From CAYFVR01 sp046541515 (lineage in GTDB: Bacteria; Desulfobacterota; Desulfobacteria; Desulfobacterales; Desulfococcaceae), in the NCBI GenBank assembly GCA_046541515.1, contig JBKHDD010000068.1:1-22716 (forward strand): 22,716 nt of DNA, given 5' to 3'. The notes beneath the pieces were generated by a model that was not told the DNA's origin, ran no database searches, and was given only the letters and a program-made list of their open reading frames with translations. Both the position numbers and the translations under genes were made by a program. Below, in pieces: positions 14,160 through 21,725 of this stretch; the first letter of the stretch is position 1, and each line of letters starts with the position of its first letter.

Positions 14160-14905
14160 AATCCGACGCTGGTGCACGACGGGACATTTGACGGATTGCC
14201 GACCGTGATTTTCCGTGTCTACGCCGAAAAGGTCGAGCCGGCCGCCATCGAATCCGGGGACCGGCGGCAGTTGGGGCTTTTCGGGGCGGACCGGCTGGTG
14301 GAAACCGATCCGGAGCGGGCGGGGCGGGTGTGGAAGAAGCTGGCGGCGACGCCGGACGGGTCGGCCGGGGATTTGTTCATGGCGTTTCTCCCCGGCGCGG
14401 CGGGGGTGGAGATGACGATTTGACGCTGATCCGCCATCTGGTTTCGCCCGGTTCGGTGGCGGAGGGCGCGGCCCTGTACGCCCGGCTGCGGGTGGACCAG
14501 CTTCGGGGCAAGGTGAAAAAGGAGGCCCACCGGATGCGCGGCTTCGCCCGGTTCGAGCGGATGGCGGACGGGACGTTTTTCGCCGCCATGGCTCCGGAAT
14601 ACGACGTGCTGCCGCTGATCCGGGACCATTTCGAAACCCGCTTTTCGGACCAGCCCCGGGTGCTCTGCGACACCCGGCGGGAATACGCCTTGTACTTCGA
14701 CACGCGGCGGACGCAATCGGCGCGGCTGAAGGGGCGGGTTCCGGCGGCGGCCCGGGGAGGCGCGTCCGGGGACGAAGACGTGTCCGATCTTTGGCGGACC
14801 CATTTCCAGGCCATCAACATCCCCGAACGGCGGAATCCGCGGCTGCATTTGCAAAAGCTGCCGAGGAAGTATTGGGGGTTTTTGACGGAGAAGCGGGGGA
14901 ACTGA
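14160..14905 (+). pseudogene. Frameshifted DUF4130 (TIGR03915-type) DNA metabolism protein
   Basis: This is the usual partner of the radical SAM protein above. The N-terminal half reads TLVHDGTFDGLPTVIFRVYA, then LGLFGADRLVETDPERAGRVW, and meets a TGA at 14421-14423. The C-terminal half continues in the +1 frame with LTLIRHLV, KVKKEAHRMRGFARF, YDVLPLIRDHFETRFSDQ and NIPERRNPRLHLQKLPRKYW, ending at TGA 14903-14905. One more T at 14418-14421 (ATTTGACG to ATTTTGACG) would restore MTILTLIRHL. No own start codon is visible: the domain is read in frame from the radical SAM C-terminus, so either a start was lost or the two are fused. A role in uracil-DNA repair is proposed for the family from context only. 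Confidence 0.82.
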
Positions 14906-14919
14906 CAATTTTTGTCGGT

Positions 14920-14938
14920 GGGAGATTCTCCACATTTG
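14920..14938. repeat. 19-bp repeat with palindromic core, copy 1
   Basis: GGGAGATTCTCCACATTTG. The core GGAGA-T-TCTCC is a perfect palindrome around one base. It begins 15 bases after the DUF4130 stop. Confidence 0.8.
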
Positions 14939-14980
14939 GCCGGTTGGAGGTGGAAAAAGCCCGGAGTCGGCGGAGGGCCG

Positions 14981-14999
14981 GGGAGATTCTCCACATTTG
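14981..14999. repeat. 19-bp repeat with palindromic core, copy 2
   Basis: This is identical to the copy at 14920-14938, with a 61-base period. It is followed by an A+T-rich stretch at 15000-15030. Two identical palindromic sites in tandem suggest binding by a dimeric protein, or a remnant of a larger repeat family. Confidence 0.8.
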
Positions 15000-15471
15000 C
15001 GAAATTTTTTTAATGAAAATGAAAATAAACCTCGCCGCCTTGGACATGGTCGCGTTTTTCGCCAAATCGGCCAAATCGAAGGTTCCGCTCGCGGCGTTCA
15101 GCCCCATGCCTTCGGTCCTGGTCTTGATCGCCTGAACAACGACGCCTATTGGTTTCCCGCTCCCGGCCGGGAAAGCGTTGCCGGTTTCGGAAAAGAATCA
15201 ATCGCGGTCGACCCGGCGATGGATTCGTCGCCGACCATGGTTTCGGGTCTCATAAACGGCGTGCATCTTCAAATTTTTGGACTGCCAATCCGGGCAGGCG
15301 GGCGCGAAACAATCCATAATGGGATATATCGCAGTTTTTGATGATGACAAAAGAATCGGGTTTATATGAATTTTGATCCTTGTCAATCCTCTGCGGACCG
15401 CCCATTCAACCGAGCCGGCGCCCCGGATAGGGATGCCATGCCAAAATTCATAGTGATCATTTCCGACGTTC

Positions 15472-16263
15472 TCATTTACCCTTTGTCAATGGCCGCACGG
15501 CAAGGACATCCGCAGCCATCGCCGCCTGCTCGGCCCCCTCTCCCAGGTTCCAGGAGCGGATGATCTCCTTGGAACTCTCCTTCGGCAGGATTTCAACTTC
15601 CCGAAATCCAACGGTCTCCAACATCGTTTTCACCGAATCCGGTGAAATGGCGCCGGAGAGTCAGCCGCACCAGGCGGCCGGGTCGTCACGGAGCGGTTCG
15701 GGAATCTCTCCGGTCTGCAGCACGTCGGAAATGCAGATTCGCCCGCCGGGTTTGAGAACCCGGAAGATGTCGCGGAACACCGCCGATTTGTCCGGCGAGA
15801 GGTTGATCACGCAGTTGGAAATCACCACGTCGGCGGCTTGGTCGTCCACCGGCGGCCGTTCGATGGTCCCCAGGCGGAATTCCACGTTCTCCACGCCCAT
15901 CTCCCGGGCGTTTTCTTCCGCCTTGCCGATCATTTCCGGCGTCATGTCCACGCCGATCACCCGGCCCGTCGGCCCCACCTTCCGGGCCGCGAGAAAAGCG
16001 TCGAATCCCGCGCCGCTGCCCAGGTCCAACACCGTTTCGCCGGGTTGCAGATCGGCCCGGTCCAGCGGATTTCCGCAGCCCAGCCCCAGGTTGGCCTTGC
16101 CGGGCGCCAACGCCAGATCGTCCGGCCGGTATCCAAGGCGAACGCCGCTTTCCCGAACCGCCTCCGGTTCGGAACGGGCGCCGCAACATCCCGAGCCTCC
16201 CCCCACGATTTCCTTGTAATGATCCCGCACCATCCGTCGGATGGATTCGTCATCTCGTTTCAT
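15472..16263 (-). CDS. arsM: Arsenite methyltransferase ArsM with in-frame UGA, probable selenoprotein
   Basis: ArsM moves methyl groups from S-adenosylmethionine to As(III). The frame runs from ATG 16263 to TGA 15472-15474 with one internal TGA as codon 201 (15661-15663), giving 263 residues if that codon is read as selenocysteine. Family marks are NLGLGCGNP (Cys63), the SAM motif VLDLGSGAGFDAF (79-90), GVDMTPEMI, ISNCVINLSPDKS (Cys151) and FRVLKPGGR. After them comes DPAAWCG-U201-LSGAIS, where ArsM proteins have the third arsenic-binding cysteine before the [IVL]xGA stretch. After the UGA the frame stays clearly ArsM-like for 62 residues (MLETVGFREVEILPKESSKE), ending at the normal family length. 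A SECIS-like hairpin follows the UGA. The start overlaps the upstream reductase stop as ATGA. Reading the gene as a 200-residue truncated protein is less likely, because the sequence after the stop is conserved. Confidence 0.88.
15628..15663 (-). promoter_or_regulatory. UGA selenocysteine codon and bacterial SECIS-like hairpin
   Basis: On the minus strand the UGA (15663-15661) is followed by 13 bases, then UUUCACCG, loop GAUU and CGGUGAAA: a perfect 8-bp stem. The loop's first base is G, 22 nt after the UGA, inside the 16-37 nt window described for bacterial SECIS elements. A lower helix is also possible between UCUCC just after the UGA and GGAGA at 15619-15615. The stem lies within coding sequence, as in other bacterial selenoprotein mRNAs. 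Confidence 0.75.
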
Positions 16264-17630
16264 GTCTCTTTTCCTTCCCGACGCGCCTTTTCCCACGCCT
16301 GGGCCGCCATCTGAACCGGGTCCCAGGGGCTGGAGAGGGGCGGGGTGTAGCTCAAATCCAGGTCGCTCATTTCCGCCACCGTCATGCCATGGTAAAGGGC
16401 CGCGGCGAAAATGTCGATCCGTTTCGAAACTTCCGTGCCGTAGGCCCCGACGATCTGCGCTCCGAGCAGCTTCCCGCTGTTTCGGTCCCCGGAGACCCGC
16501 AGAACCATGGATTTCGCCCCGGGAAAATAGACCTTGTGATCCCAGGATTCCAGGTCCACCGAGAGCGGATCGAAGCCTTCGGCCCGGGCCTCGTCGTCCC
16601 GGAGGCCGGTGCGGGCCGCCACCTTGTCGAAAATCTTCACCGACTGGGTGCCCAGGCTGCCGGCGAATTCGGCGGTTCCGCCCGCCGCGTTTTCCCCGGC
16701 CACCCGGCCCTGTTTGTGGGCCGTGGTTCCCAGGGGAAGGTAAACCGGTTTTTGCAGCAGTCGATGCCAGGTTTCGACGCAGTCGCCGGCGGCGTAAATT
16801 CCGGGAACGCCGGTTTCCATGCGCCGGTTCACCCGGATGGCCCCGCCAACGCCGAGTTCCGCCCCGGCGGAGACCGCCAGCGCGGTTTCCGGCCGACCGC
16901 CCGTGGCCACGAGAACCAGTTGGCCCTCGGCGGAAAAGCCATCCGGTCCATGGACAACGAGACGATTTCCCGATTCCTCGATCCGTTCCACCGCCACGCC
17001 GGTGGCCACCCGGACGCCATGATTTTCCAGCGTTTTTCGTATGATGGCGCTCAACTCCGGGTCCAGGGTCGGCAGCGCCCGGGGGCCGTATTCCACCACC
17101 GTCGTTTGAATTCCCCGGAAGGTCAGGGCGTCGGCCATCTCCATGCCGATGTAGCCCGCCCCCACGATCACGGCGGATTCCGGCTTCCGTTCCTCCAGGA
17201 ACCGTTTCACCGCGAAGCTGTCGTCCATCCAGCGGAGGAAGAAGACGCCGTCTCGGTCCAGCCCGTCGATTTTCGGACGCGCCGAAACCGCGCCGGTCCC
17301 GACGAGCAATTGGTCCCAGGCCAGTTCCCGCCGTTCGCCGTCCGATCCGACCACGGTCGCCGTCCGCTTTTCCGGATCGACGGCCTCGGCCCGATGGTCC
17401 AGCAGCAGATGGATGCCCTCGGCCTCGATGTCTTCCCGGGTCCGGTGGGCGAGGTCGCGCCAGCGGGTCACCTCTCCGCTGAGAAAAAACGGAAGGCCGC
17501 AAATGCTGAAATTGGGGTAGGCGTCCGCCACCACCAGGGTCACGGTCATTTCGGGCTTCAGTTCCCGGACCCGCAAGGCGGCGCTGATGCCGGCGTCGCT
17601 GCCGCCGATGATCAGGAAATTTCCGCTCAT
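16260..17630 (-). CDS. FAD/NAD(P)-dependent single-cysteine disulfide reductase (CoA-disulfide reductase/NADH oxidase family)
   Basis: This 456-residue flavoprotein has the FAD-binding start FLIIGGSDAGISAALR, the redox segment NFSICGLPFFLSG with Cys44, and the NAD(P)-binding VIVGAGYIGMEMADAL. Its second FAD site is GIYAAGDCVETWHRL, and a C-terminal dimerisation domain follows (TAHKQGRVAGENAAGG onward). A lone active-site cysteine at about residue 44 is the mark of CoA-disulfide reductases, NADH peroxidases and NADH oxidases. The substrate is not fixed by sequence. Placed between arsC and arsM with ATGA overlaps on both sides, it may reduce a low-molecular disulfide or an oxidised partner protein during arsenic detoxification. 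I chose the ATG at 17630, which overlaps the arsC stop, has GAAGG upstream and begins at the FAD-binding strand. Confidence 0.85.
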   Translation of the reverse strand: MSGNFLIIGGSDAGISAALRVRELKPEMTVTLVVADAYPNFSICGLPFFLSGEVTRWRDLAHRTREDIEAEGIHLLLDHRAEAVDPEKRTATVVGSDGERRELAWDQLLVGTGAVSARPKIDGLDRDGVFFLRWMDDSFAVKRFLEERKPESAVIVGAGYIGMEMADALTFRGIQTTVVEYGPRALPTLDPELSAIIRKTLENHGVRVATGVAVERIEESGNRLVVHGPDGFSAEGQLVLVATGGRPETALAVSAGAELGVGGAIRVNRRMETGVPGIYAAGDCVETWHRLLQKPVYLPLGTTAHKQGRVAGENAAGGTAEFAGSLGTQSVKIFDKVAARTGLRDDEARAEGFDPLSVDLESWDHKVYFPGAKSMVLRVSGDRNSGKLLGAQIVGAYGTEVSKRIDIFAAALYHGMTVAEMSDLDLSYTPPLSSPWDPVQMAAQAWEKARREGKET

Positions 17631-18070
17631 GGCCGCCCTTCCTTCCGGAATTCGGCCACCCACTCCTTCAGCCGCGCCTGAATCTGGTCTCGGACGCCTC
17701 GGGTTTTTTCCAGCTTCTCCTCCCAGGTTCCCTCGAAGCCGCCCGGATCATCGAAGCTCCAGTCCAGCCGTTTGGTGATGCCGGGGAAGGTGGGGCAACG
17801 CTGGCCGCCCGCCTGATTGCAAACGGCGACGACGTAATCGAACAATTCCCCGTTCCGAAAAAGCTGGAACACGTCGTCGGCTTTGTTGCCGGAGATGTCG
17901 TGGCCCGCCTCCTTCATGGCCGCCACCGCCAGGGGATTGAGTTCGGTGGGTTCGAAGCCGGCGCTTTCCACCTCGAACAGGTCGTCGGCCATTTCCTTCA
18001 GGAACGCCTCGGCCATTTGGCTGCGGGCGCTGTTGTGGACGCAGACGAACAGGACGCGTCTTCGATCCAT
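17627..18070 (-). CDS. arsC: Arsenate reductase ArsC (low-molecular-weight phosphatase type)
   Basis: This 147-residue cytoplasmic enzyme reduces arsenate to arsenite. The P-loop CVHNSARS spans Cys10 to Arg16, the CX5R signature. Cys84 and Cys92 in AVCNQAGGQRCPTFPG match the second and third redox cysteines of thioredoxin-coupled ArsC (Cys10/82/89 in the Staphylococcus enzyme). TKRLDWSFDDPGG follows, as in the family, with the general-acid Asp. The ATG at 18070 has a near-perfect ribosome site (AAGGAGG); the frame is open to 18109, but that part is not conserved. The stop overlaps the next start as ATGA. The 174 bases between this gene and arsR contain no gene and no clear terminator, so the genes are probably co-transcribed. 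Confidence 0.93.
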   Translation of the reverse strand: MDRRRVLFVCVHNSARSQMAEAFLKEMADDLFEVESAGFEPTELNPLAVAAMKEAGHDISGNKADDVFQLFRNGELFDYVVAVCNQAGGQRCPTFPGITKRLDWSFDDPGGFEGTWEEKLEKTRGVRDQIQARLKEWVAEFRKEGRP

Positions 18071-18244
18071 GGTTTCCTCCTTGGGGGTTAAAGATGCGTT
18101 TTCTTCCAAGTAACAACAAATCCGGACACCATAAATTCAGACAGTTGCGAATTCGCGGTTGTTTCTCGCTTCGGTCTCGGCCGGGGGCGATGTCCGCAAA
18201 AAAACTTTGATTGCAAAATGGATGAATCGCGATATGGCCATGAA

Positions 18245-18598
18245 TCAGGCGCTTTTTTTTCCGCAGAGAATTCGCCGGTCCAGTCCCGGCAACGCCGAAC
18301 GGGCTTTCCGCACCTCCGGTTCGTCTTCCAGCCAATGCCGCAGATTTCCAAGCAGAGCGGCGGCAAAGGGGCTTTCCGATCCGTCGGCGATATGATAATT
18401 GACCCAAAGCCCTTCCCGGAAGGAGTTGACCAGGCCGGCTTCTTCCAGCAGTTTTAAATGCTTGGAAACCGTCGGCTGGGCAGTGCCCATGGCCGCCTGA
18501 ATTTCGCAGACGCACAGGGTTCGTTTTTGAAGAATCTTCAGAATTTTGACCCGGGTGGGGTCCGAAAGGGCTTTCATGACGCGGGTAAATTTTTTCAT
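18245..18598 (-). CDS. arsR: ArsR-family arsenic-responsive repressor
   Basis: This 117-residue winged-helix repressor reads MKALSDPTRVKILKILQKR, then the metalloid site LCVCEIQ, then the recognition helix region TAQPTVSKHLKLLEEAGLV and the wing FREGLWVNYHI. The CVC pair at the start of the DNA-binding unit is the classical As(III) sensor of ArsR. A further cysteine lies in the C-terminal ILCGKK and could be a third ligand. Arsenite binding should release the operator at 18649-18670. Start at 18598 with GGAG seven bases upstream. It is the first gene of the operon with arsC, the flavoprotein and arsM. Confidence 0.93.
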   Translation of the reverse strand: MKKFTRVMKALSDPTRVKILKILQKRTLCVCEIQAAMGTAQPTVSKHLKLLEEAGLVNSFREGLWVNYHIADGSESPFAAALLGNLRHWLEDEPEVRKARSALPGLDRRILCGKKSA

Positions 18599-18648
18599 AC
18601 CGTCTCCGGGGCGTCCATGGGTGTTCCTGGAAGGCTTCTCAACATCTT

Positions 18649-18693
18649 TATATTCCTAAAATGGAATATAGCTATACTTGTGGACTTCGTCAA
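18649..18693 (-). promoter_or_regulatory. ars operon promoter with overlapping ArsR operator
   Basis: On the minus strand the -35 box TTGACG (18693-18688) and -10 box TATATT (18670-18665) are 17 bases apart. The perfect inverted repeat TATATTCC/GGAATATA with a 6-base spacer (18649-18670) covers the -10 box, so a bound repressor would block RNA polymerase. It lies 50-70 bases before the arsR start codon. Confidence 0.75.
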
Positions 18694-18719
18694 GCCGGAA
18701 TTCGACATCGGGGGATTTC

Positions 18720-18748
18720 TTGACAAACCCGCCGGATACACGTAATCC
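18720..18748 (+). promoter_or_regulatory. Possible promoter for the YqgE gene
   Basis: TTGACA (18720-18725) is a full-consensus -35 box; TAATCC (18743-18748) after 17 bases is a weak -10. It is divergent from the ars promoter, whose -35 box is 26 bases away. Confidence 0.45.
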
Positions 18749-18786
18749 AAGCGCAAAAACCCGAATCGAGAGGAAATGAAACGCCA

Positions 18787-19356
18787 ATGGCCGAACCGGA
18801 CCTGATGTCCCTGAAAGGCGCGTTTCTGATCGCCATGCCCGAGCTGGCCGACCCGAATTTTTCCGAAACCGTGGTGGCCATGTGCGAACACAACCGGGAG
18901 GGAAGCCTCGGCGTCGTCGTCAACCGACTGCTGCCTTCTCTTCACGCCAAGGAAATTTTTTCCGAACTGGAAATTCCCCACACCGAGGCCGCCGGCAATC
19001 TGCCGATTCACTATGGCGGGCCGGTCCATATGAATGAGTTGTTTATCCTTCACGGTCCGCCGTTCGGATGGGAAGCGACCTTGGAGGTCACGCCGTTTCT
19101 GGCCATGAGCAACACCCGGGATCTGCTGGAGGCCGTCGCGGCGGGGGAGGGGCCGGAAACCTGCCTGATCGCCCTTGGCTGCGCCGGATGGGGACCGGAG
19201 CAGGTGGAGGCGGAAGTGCTCCAAAACGTCTGGCTGAACTGCCCCGCCGACGCGGATATCGCCTTTCAGCTTCCCGTGGAGGACCGCTGGGAAGCGGCGG
19301 TCCGCAAACTGGGCATCGATCCCGCCCTGCTTTCCGTCACCGCCGGAAACGCCTGA
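18787..19356 (+). CDS. YqgE/AlgH family protein (DUF179)
   Basis: This 189-residue cytoplasmic protein of the UPF0301 family has its family marks in order: LKGAFLIAMPELADPNFSET near the start, HNREGSLGVVVNR, the YGGPV segment and LGCAGWGPEQVEAEVLQNVW, followed by a DIAFQLPVEDRWEAA end. The family has no proven biochemical function; AlgH was linked to alginate regulation in Pseudomonas. Start at 18787 with GAGAGGA upstream; a nearby ATG at 18776 is out of frame. The gene is followed after 57 bases by the dynamin-like gene on the same strand. Confidence 0.9.
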   Translation: MAEPDLMSLKGAFLIAMPELADPNFSETVVAMCEHNREGSLGVVVNRLLPSLHAKEIFSELEIPHTEAAGNLPIHYGGPVHMNELFILHGPPFGWEATLEVTPFLAMSNTRDLLEAVAAGEGPETCLIALGCAGWGPEQVEAEVLQNVWLNCPADADIAFQLPVEDRWEAAVRKLGIDPALLSVTAGNA

Positions 19357-19413
19357 GGCCGCCGACCTGGAGTCGGTCCCCATTCCGCAATTGCCACCTC
19401 AACCAACCCGCGA

Positions 19414-21696
19414 ATGCAACCCATGGAAACGTCATCCAGCCCCTTCCGGGACGAACTGCTGAACCAGGCCGACACGGTGGCCGAGCTGATCCGTCGAATC
19501 CGGGAAACCCCCGCCGGGGAATCCGGCGCAGCCGATCGCTGGACCGAAACCTTGGCCGACGTGCGCGCCCAGATCGCCGACGAGCGGCTGTTGCGGGTGG
19601 CGGTTGTGGGGGCCATCAAATCCGGGAAGAGCACCTTCGTCAATACCCTGCTGGGGGCGGACCATCTGCGGCGGGGGGCGGGGGTGATCACCGCCATGGT
19701 CACCCGCATCCGCCAGGGCGAGGAACTTCGGGCCACCCTGGTTTTCAAGTCCTGGGAAGCGGTCAACGCGGACATCCATCGGGCCATGGCGCTGTTTCCG
19801 GAGGGAATCGGTTCCGAAGACCGCCCCTTTGACGTCCGCCGGGAAGCCGACCGCGAGGCCCTTGCCGAGGCCCTGGAATCGCTGGCGCCGGAAAAACGAG
19901 TGGGCCGGGAAACCCTGAATTTGGACGGCGCCCGGCTTTCGGCCTATCTGAAAGGATATTCGGAAGTCGAGGAATACGTGGGAGAGGAAACCGCCCGGCG
20001 AACCTTTGCCGGCGAGGCGTTTCCGGAGCACCGCGAATTCGCCGGCAGCGACGCCCGCGCGGTCTACCTGGAGGACATGGTGCTGGAAGTTCCGGGGGAA
20101 ATCCTTTCCCATCGGGTGGAAGTGGCCGACTGCCAGGGCAGCGATTCCCCCAATCCCATGCATCTGGCCCGGATCGAGGATTATCTTCAGCGGACCCATC
20201 TCATTATCTACGCGATCAGCGCCCGCACCGGCATCCGCCAGGCCGACATCGCCTTTCTTTCCATCATTCGGGAGATGGGCATCCTGGACAACGCCCTCTT
20301 TCTGCTCAACGTGGACATCAGCGAGCACGAAAGCGCGGACGATCTTCACCGGGTCGCCGACACGGTTCGCGAGGCGTTGTCCCTGCTGCGCCCCGATCCG
20401 CCCCTCTACACCTTTTCCGCCCTGCTGAATCTGTTCCGCCGGATGGGCCCCGAGGCCCTGTCGGAGAAGGACAAGGGCCGGCTGGCGGTGTGGGACGCGG
20501 AAACGGAGCTGGTGGCCCTTTCCGACGCCGAAACCGCCCGGTTCGAGACCGAGGTGCGCCGGAAACTGCGGCGCGAGCGGGCGGTTCTGCTGCTGGGCAA
20601 TCCCATGGAGCGGCTGGGCGTTCTCCTGGGCGACATGGCCCATTGGTCCGCCGTGCGGCGGGAGCTGCTGCGGCGGGACGCGGACGGCGGCGAGGCGCTG
20701 ATGGGCGACCTCCGCCGTCACCAGGAAACCCTCGCCGGGGTTCGGACCCTGATTCGGGACACCCTGGACGGCGCGGTGGGCAAAATCAAAAAGTCGCTGG
20801 GGATCGAGATCAATCGGTTTTTCGACGACCATTCCGGGGTGACCGGACGAACCCTCCAATACCTCCGGGACTACCGAGTGGACCCGACCCGGTACAGCCA
20901 TACCTTGGATCAAGGCGGCTTCCAAAAAGGGCTCTACCAGGTGTTCCAGGAGGTGCGCGGGGGCGTGGACGGCTACCTGGCGGGGACGGTGAATCCGGAG
21001 ATCATCCGGTTCGTTCGGGAGACGGAGAAGAAAATTTCCGCCCATTTTTCCGCCGTGGGCGGTCCCTACGAAGGCATGATTCGGGACGCCATGGTGGAGT
21101 ACAACGGCACGCTGGAAGCCCTTGGCATCGGATCGGTGTCCCCCCGTCACGCGCCGCCGGAACTGCCGGACATGGAATCCCTCCGGGATCGGGCCGGGCT
21201 GAAAATTCCGCCGACCACCGCGCCCATGACCTACACCGCCACCATGCGGGCCGAGGCCGTGGCCCGGCTGGGGCTGTACCGGGGCATTCGGTGGGTCCGT
21301 AAGCTCTTTCGCCGTGCCTCCGGCCCGGAGGACGAAGCCCAGCGCGCCTTGCTGGACGGCGTGGGCCGATTGAAAAAGGAGACCGAAAAATCCCTCCGGT
21401 TCACCTTCAAAAGTTTCCGGGAAAACCTGAAGTACCAGTACATCTTCAAGCTGGTGGACGCCGCCTCCGACGCCCTGCTGGAATTGCTGGTGGAGCGTTT
21501 TTCCGCCTTCGAAGGCGACCTGACCCACCTTTCCGGGCTGGCCGACCGACGGGACGCGGAACGGGAGGAGATGGCCGATGCGCTGGATGCGCTGGCCGGG
21601 GAATGCGAGGCGGTCCGAAAACGGTTGGAGGAAATTCGGGCGGAATTGCGGGCCGGGGAGTCCGAAATCGAGGAACTTCAGCAAAAAAGCCCTTGA
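19414..21696 (+). CDS. Dynamin-like large GTPase
   Basis: The 760-residue protein has an N-terminal GTPase domain of the bacterial dynamin-like type. The P-loop VVGAIKSGKSTFVNTLLG is at 64-81, a G2 threonine probably lies in VITAMVTR, and the G3 region is VADCQGSDSPN, in which DCQG stands for DxxG. IIYAISARTG and NVDIS are the G4 neighbourhood. The middle and C-terminal parts (from about 450) are long charged helices, consistent with a stalk. The last 50 residues form a heptad-like coiled coil (ALAGECEAVRKRLEEI). No classical membrane helix is clear, so membrane contact would be through the helical domain. Such proteins remodel or protect membranes in bacteria. The start is uncertain between 19414 and the in-frame ATG at 19423; neither has a good ribosome site. 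Confidence 0.8.
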   Translation: MQPMETSSSPFRDELLNQADTVAELIRRIRETPAGESGAADRWTETLADVRAQIADERLLRVAVVGAIKSGKSTFVNTLLGADHLRRGAGVITAMVTRIRQGEELRATLVFKSWEAVNADIHRAMALFPEGIGSEDRPFDVRREADREALAEALESLAPEKRVGRETLNLDGARLSAYLKGYSEVEEYVGEETARRTFAGEAFPEHREFAGSDARAVYLEDMVLEVPGEILSHRVEVADCQGSDSPNPMHLARIEDYLQRTHLIIYAISARTGIRQADIAFLSIIREMGILDNALFLLNVDISEHESADDLHRVADTVREALSLLRPDPPLYTFSALLNLFRRMGPEALSEKDKGRLAVWDAETELVALSDAETARFETEVRRKLRRERAVLLLGNPMERLGVLLGDMAHWSAVRRELLRRDADGGEALMGDLRRHQETLAGVRTLIRDTLDGAVGKIKKSLGIEINRFFDDHSGVTGRTLQYLRDYRVDPTRYSHTLDQGGFQKGLYQVFQEVRGGVDGYLAGTVNPEIIRFVRETEKKISAHFSAVGGPYEGMIRDAMVEYNGTLEALGIGSVSPRHAPPELPDMESLRDRAGLKIPPTTAPMTYTATMRAEAVARLGLYRGIRWVRKLFRRASGPEDEAQRALLDGVGRLKKETEKSLRFTFKSFRENLKYQYIFKLVDAASDALLELLVERFSAFEGDLTHLSGLADRRDAEREEMADALDALAGECEAVRKRLEEIRAELRAGESEIEELQQKSP

Positions 21697-21725
21697 GACC
21701 ATTCAGCGAAATCCCACCCAATCCC

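Larger units (their letters stand above)
14906..15471. other. 566-base region without a recognisable gene
   Basis: Open frames on both strands are short and of no known family. The region holds two copies of a 19-base repeat at its left end, an A+T-rich patch around 15000-15020 and another near 15310-15380. On the minus strand TTGTCA (15345-15340) and TATATC (15323-15318) lie 16 bases apart, a weak promoter-like pair. I see no clear terminator for the arsenic operon, whose last gene stops at 15472. Confidence 0.5.

Noticed and set aside
14421..14423. UGA in the DUF4130 relic as a second selenocysteine codon
   Set aside because: The sequence after it is conserved in another frame, so this is a one-base frameshift and not a recoded codon.
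14920..14999. CRISPR array
   Set aside because: There are only two 19-bp repeats and one 42-base spacer, with no cas gene, and the repeat core is a simple palindrome.
14997..15341. 114-codon plus-strand open frame as a small gene
   Set aside because: There is no ribosome site, no family likeness, and its composition shifts abruptly from A+T-rich to GC-rich.
15661..16263. ArsM as a natural 200-residue protein ending at the UGA
   Set aside because: The protein would lack the third arsenic ligand and the C-terminal domain, both of which are encoded in frame just after the UGA.
19432..21702. 756-codon open frame on the minus strand
   Set aside because: It is the antisense shadow of the dynamin-like gene, with a biased composition and no motif.
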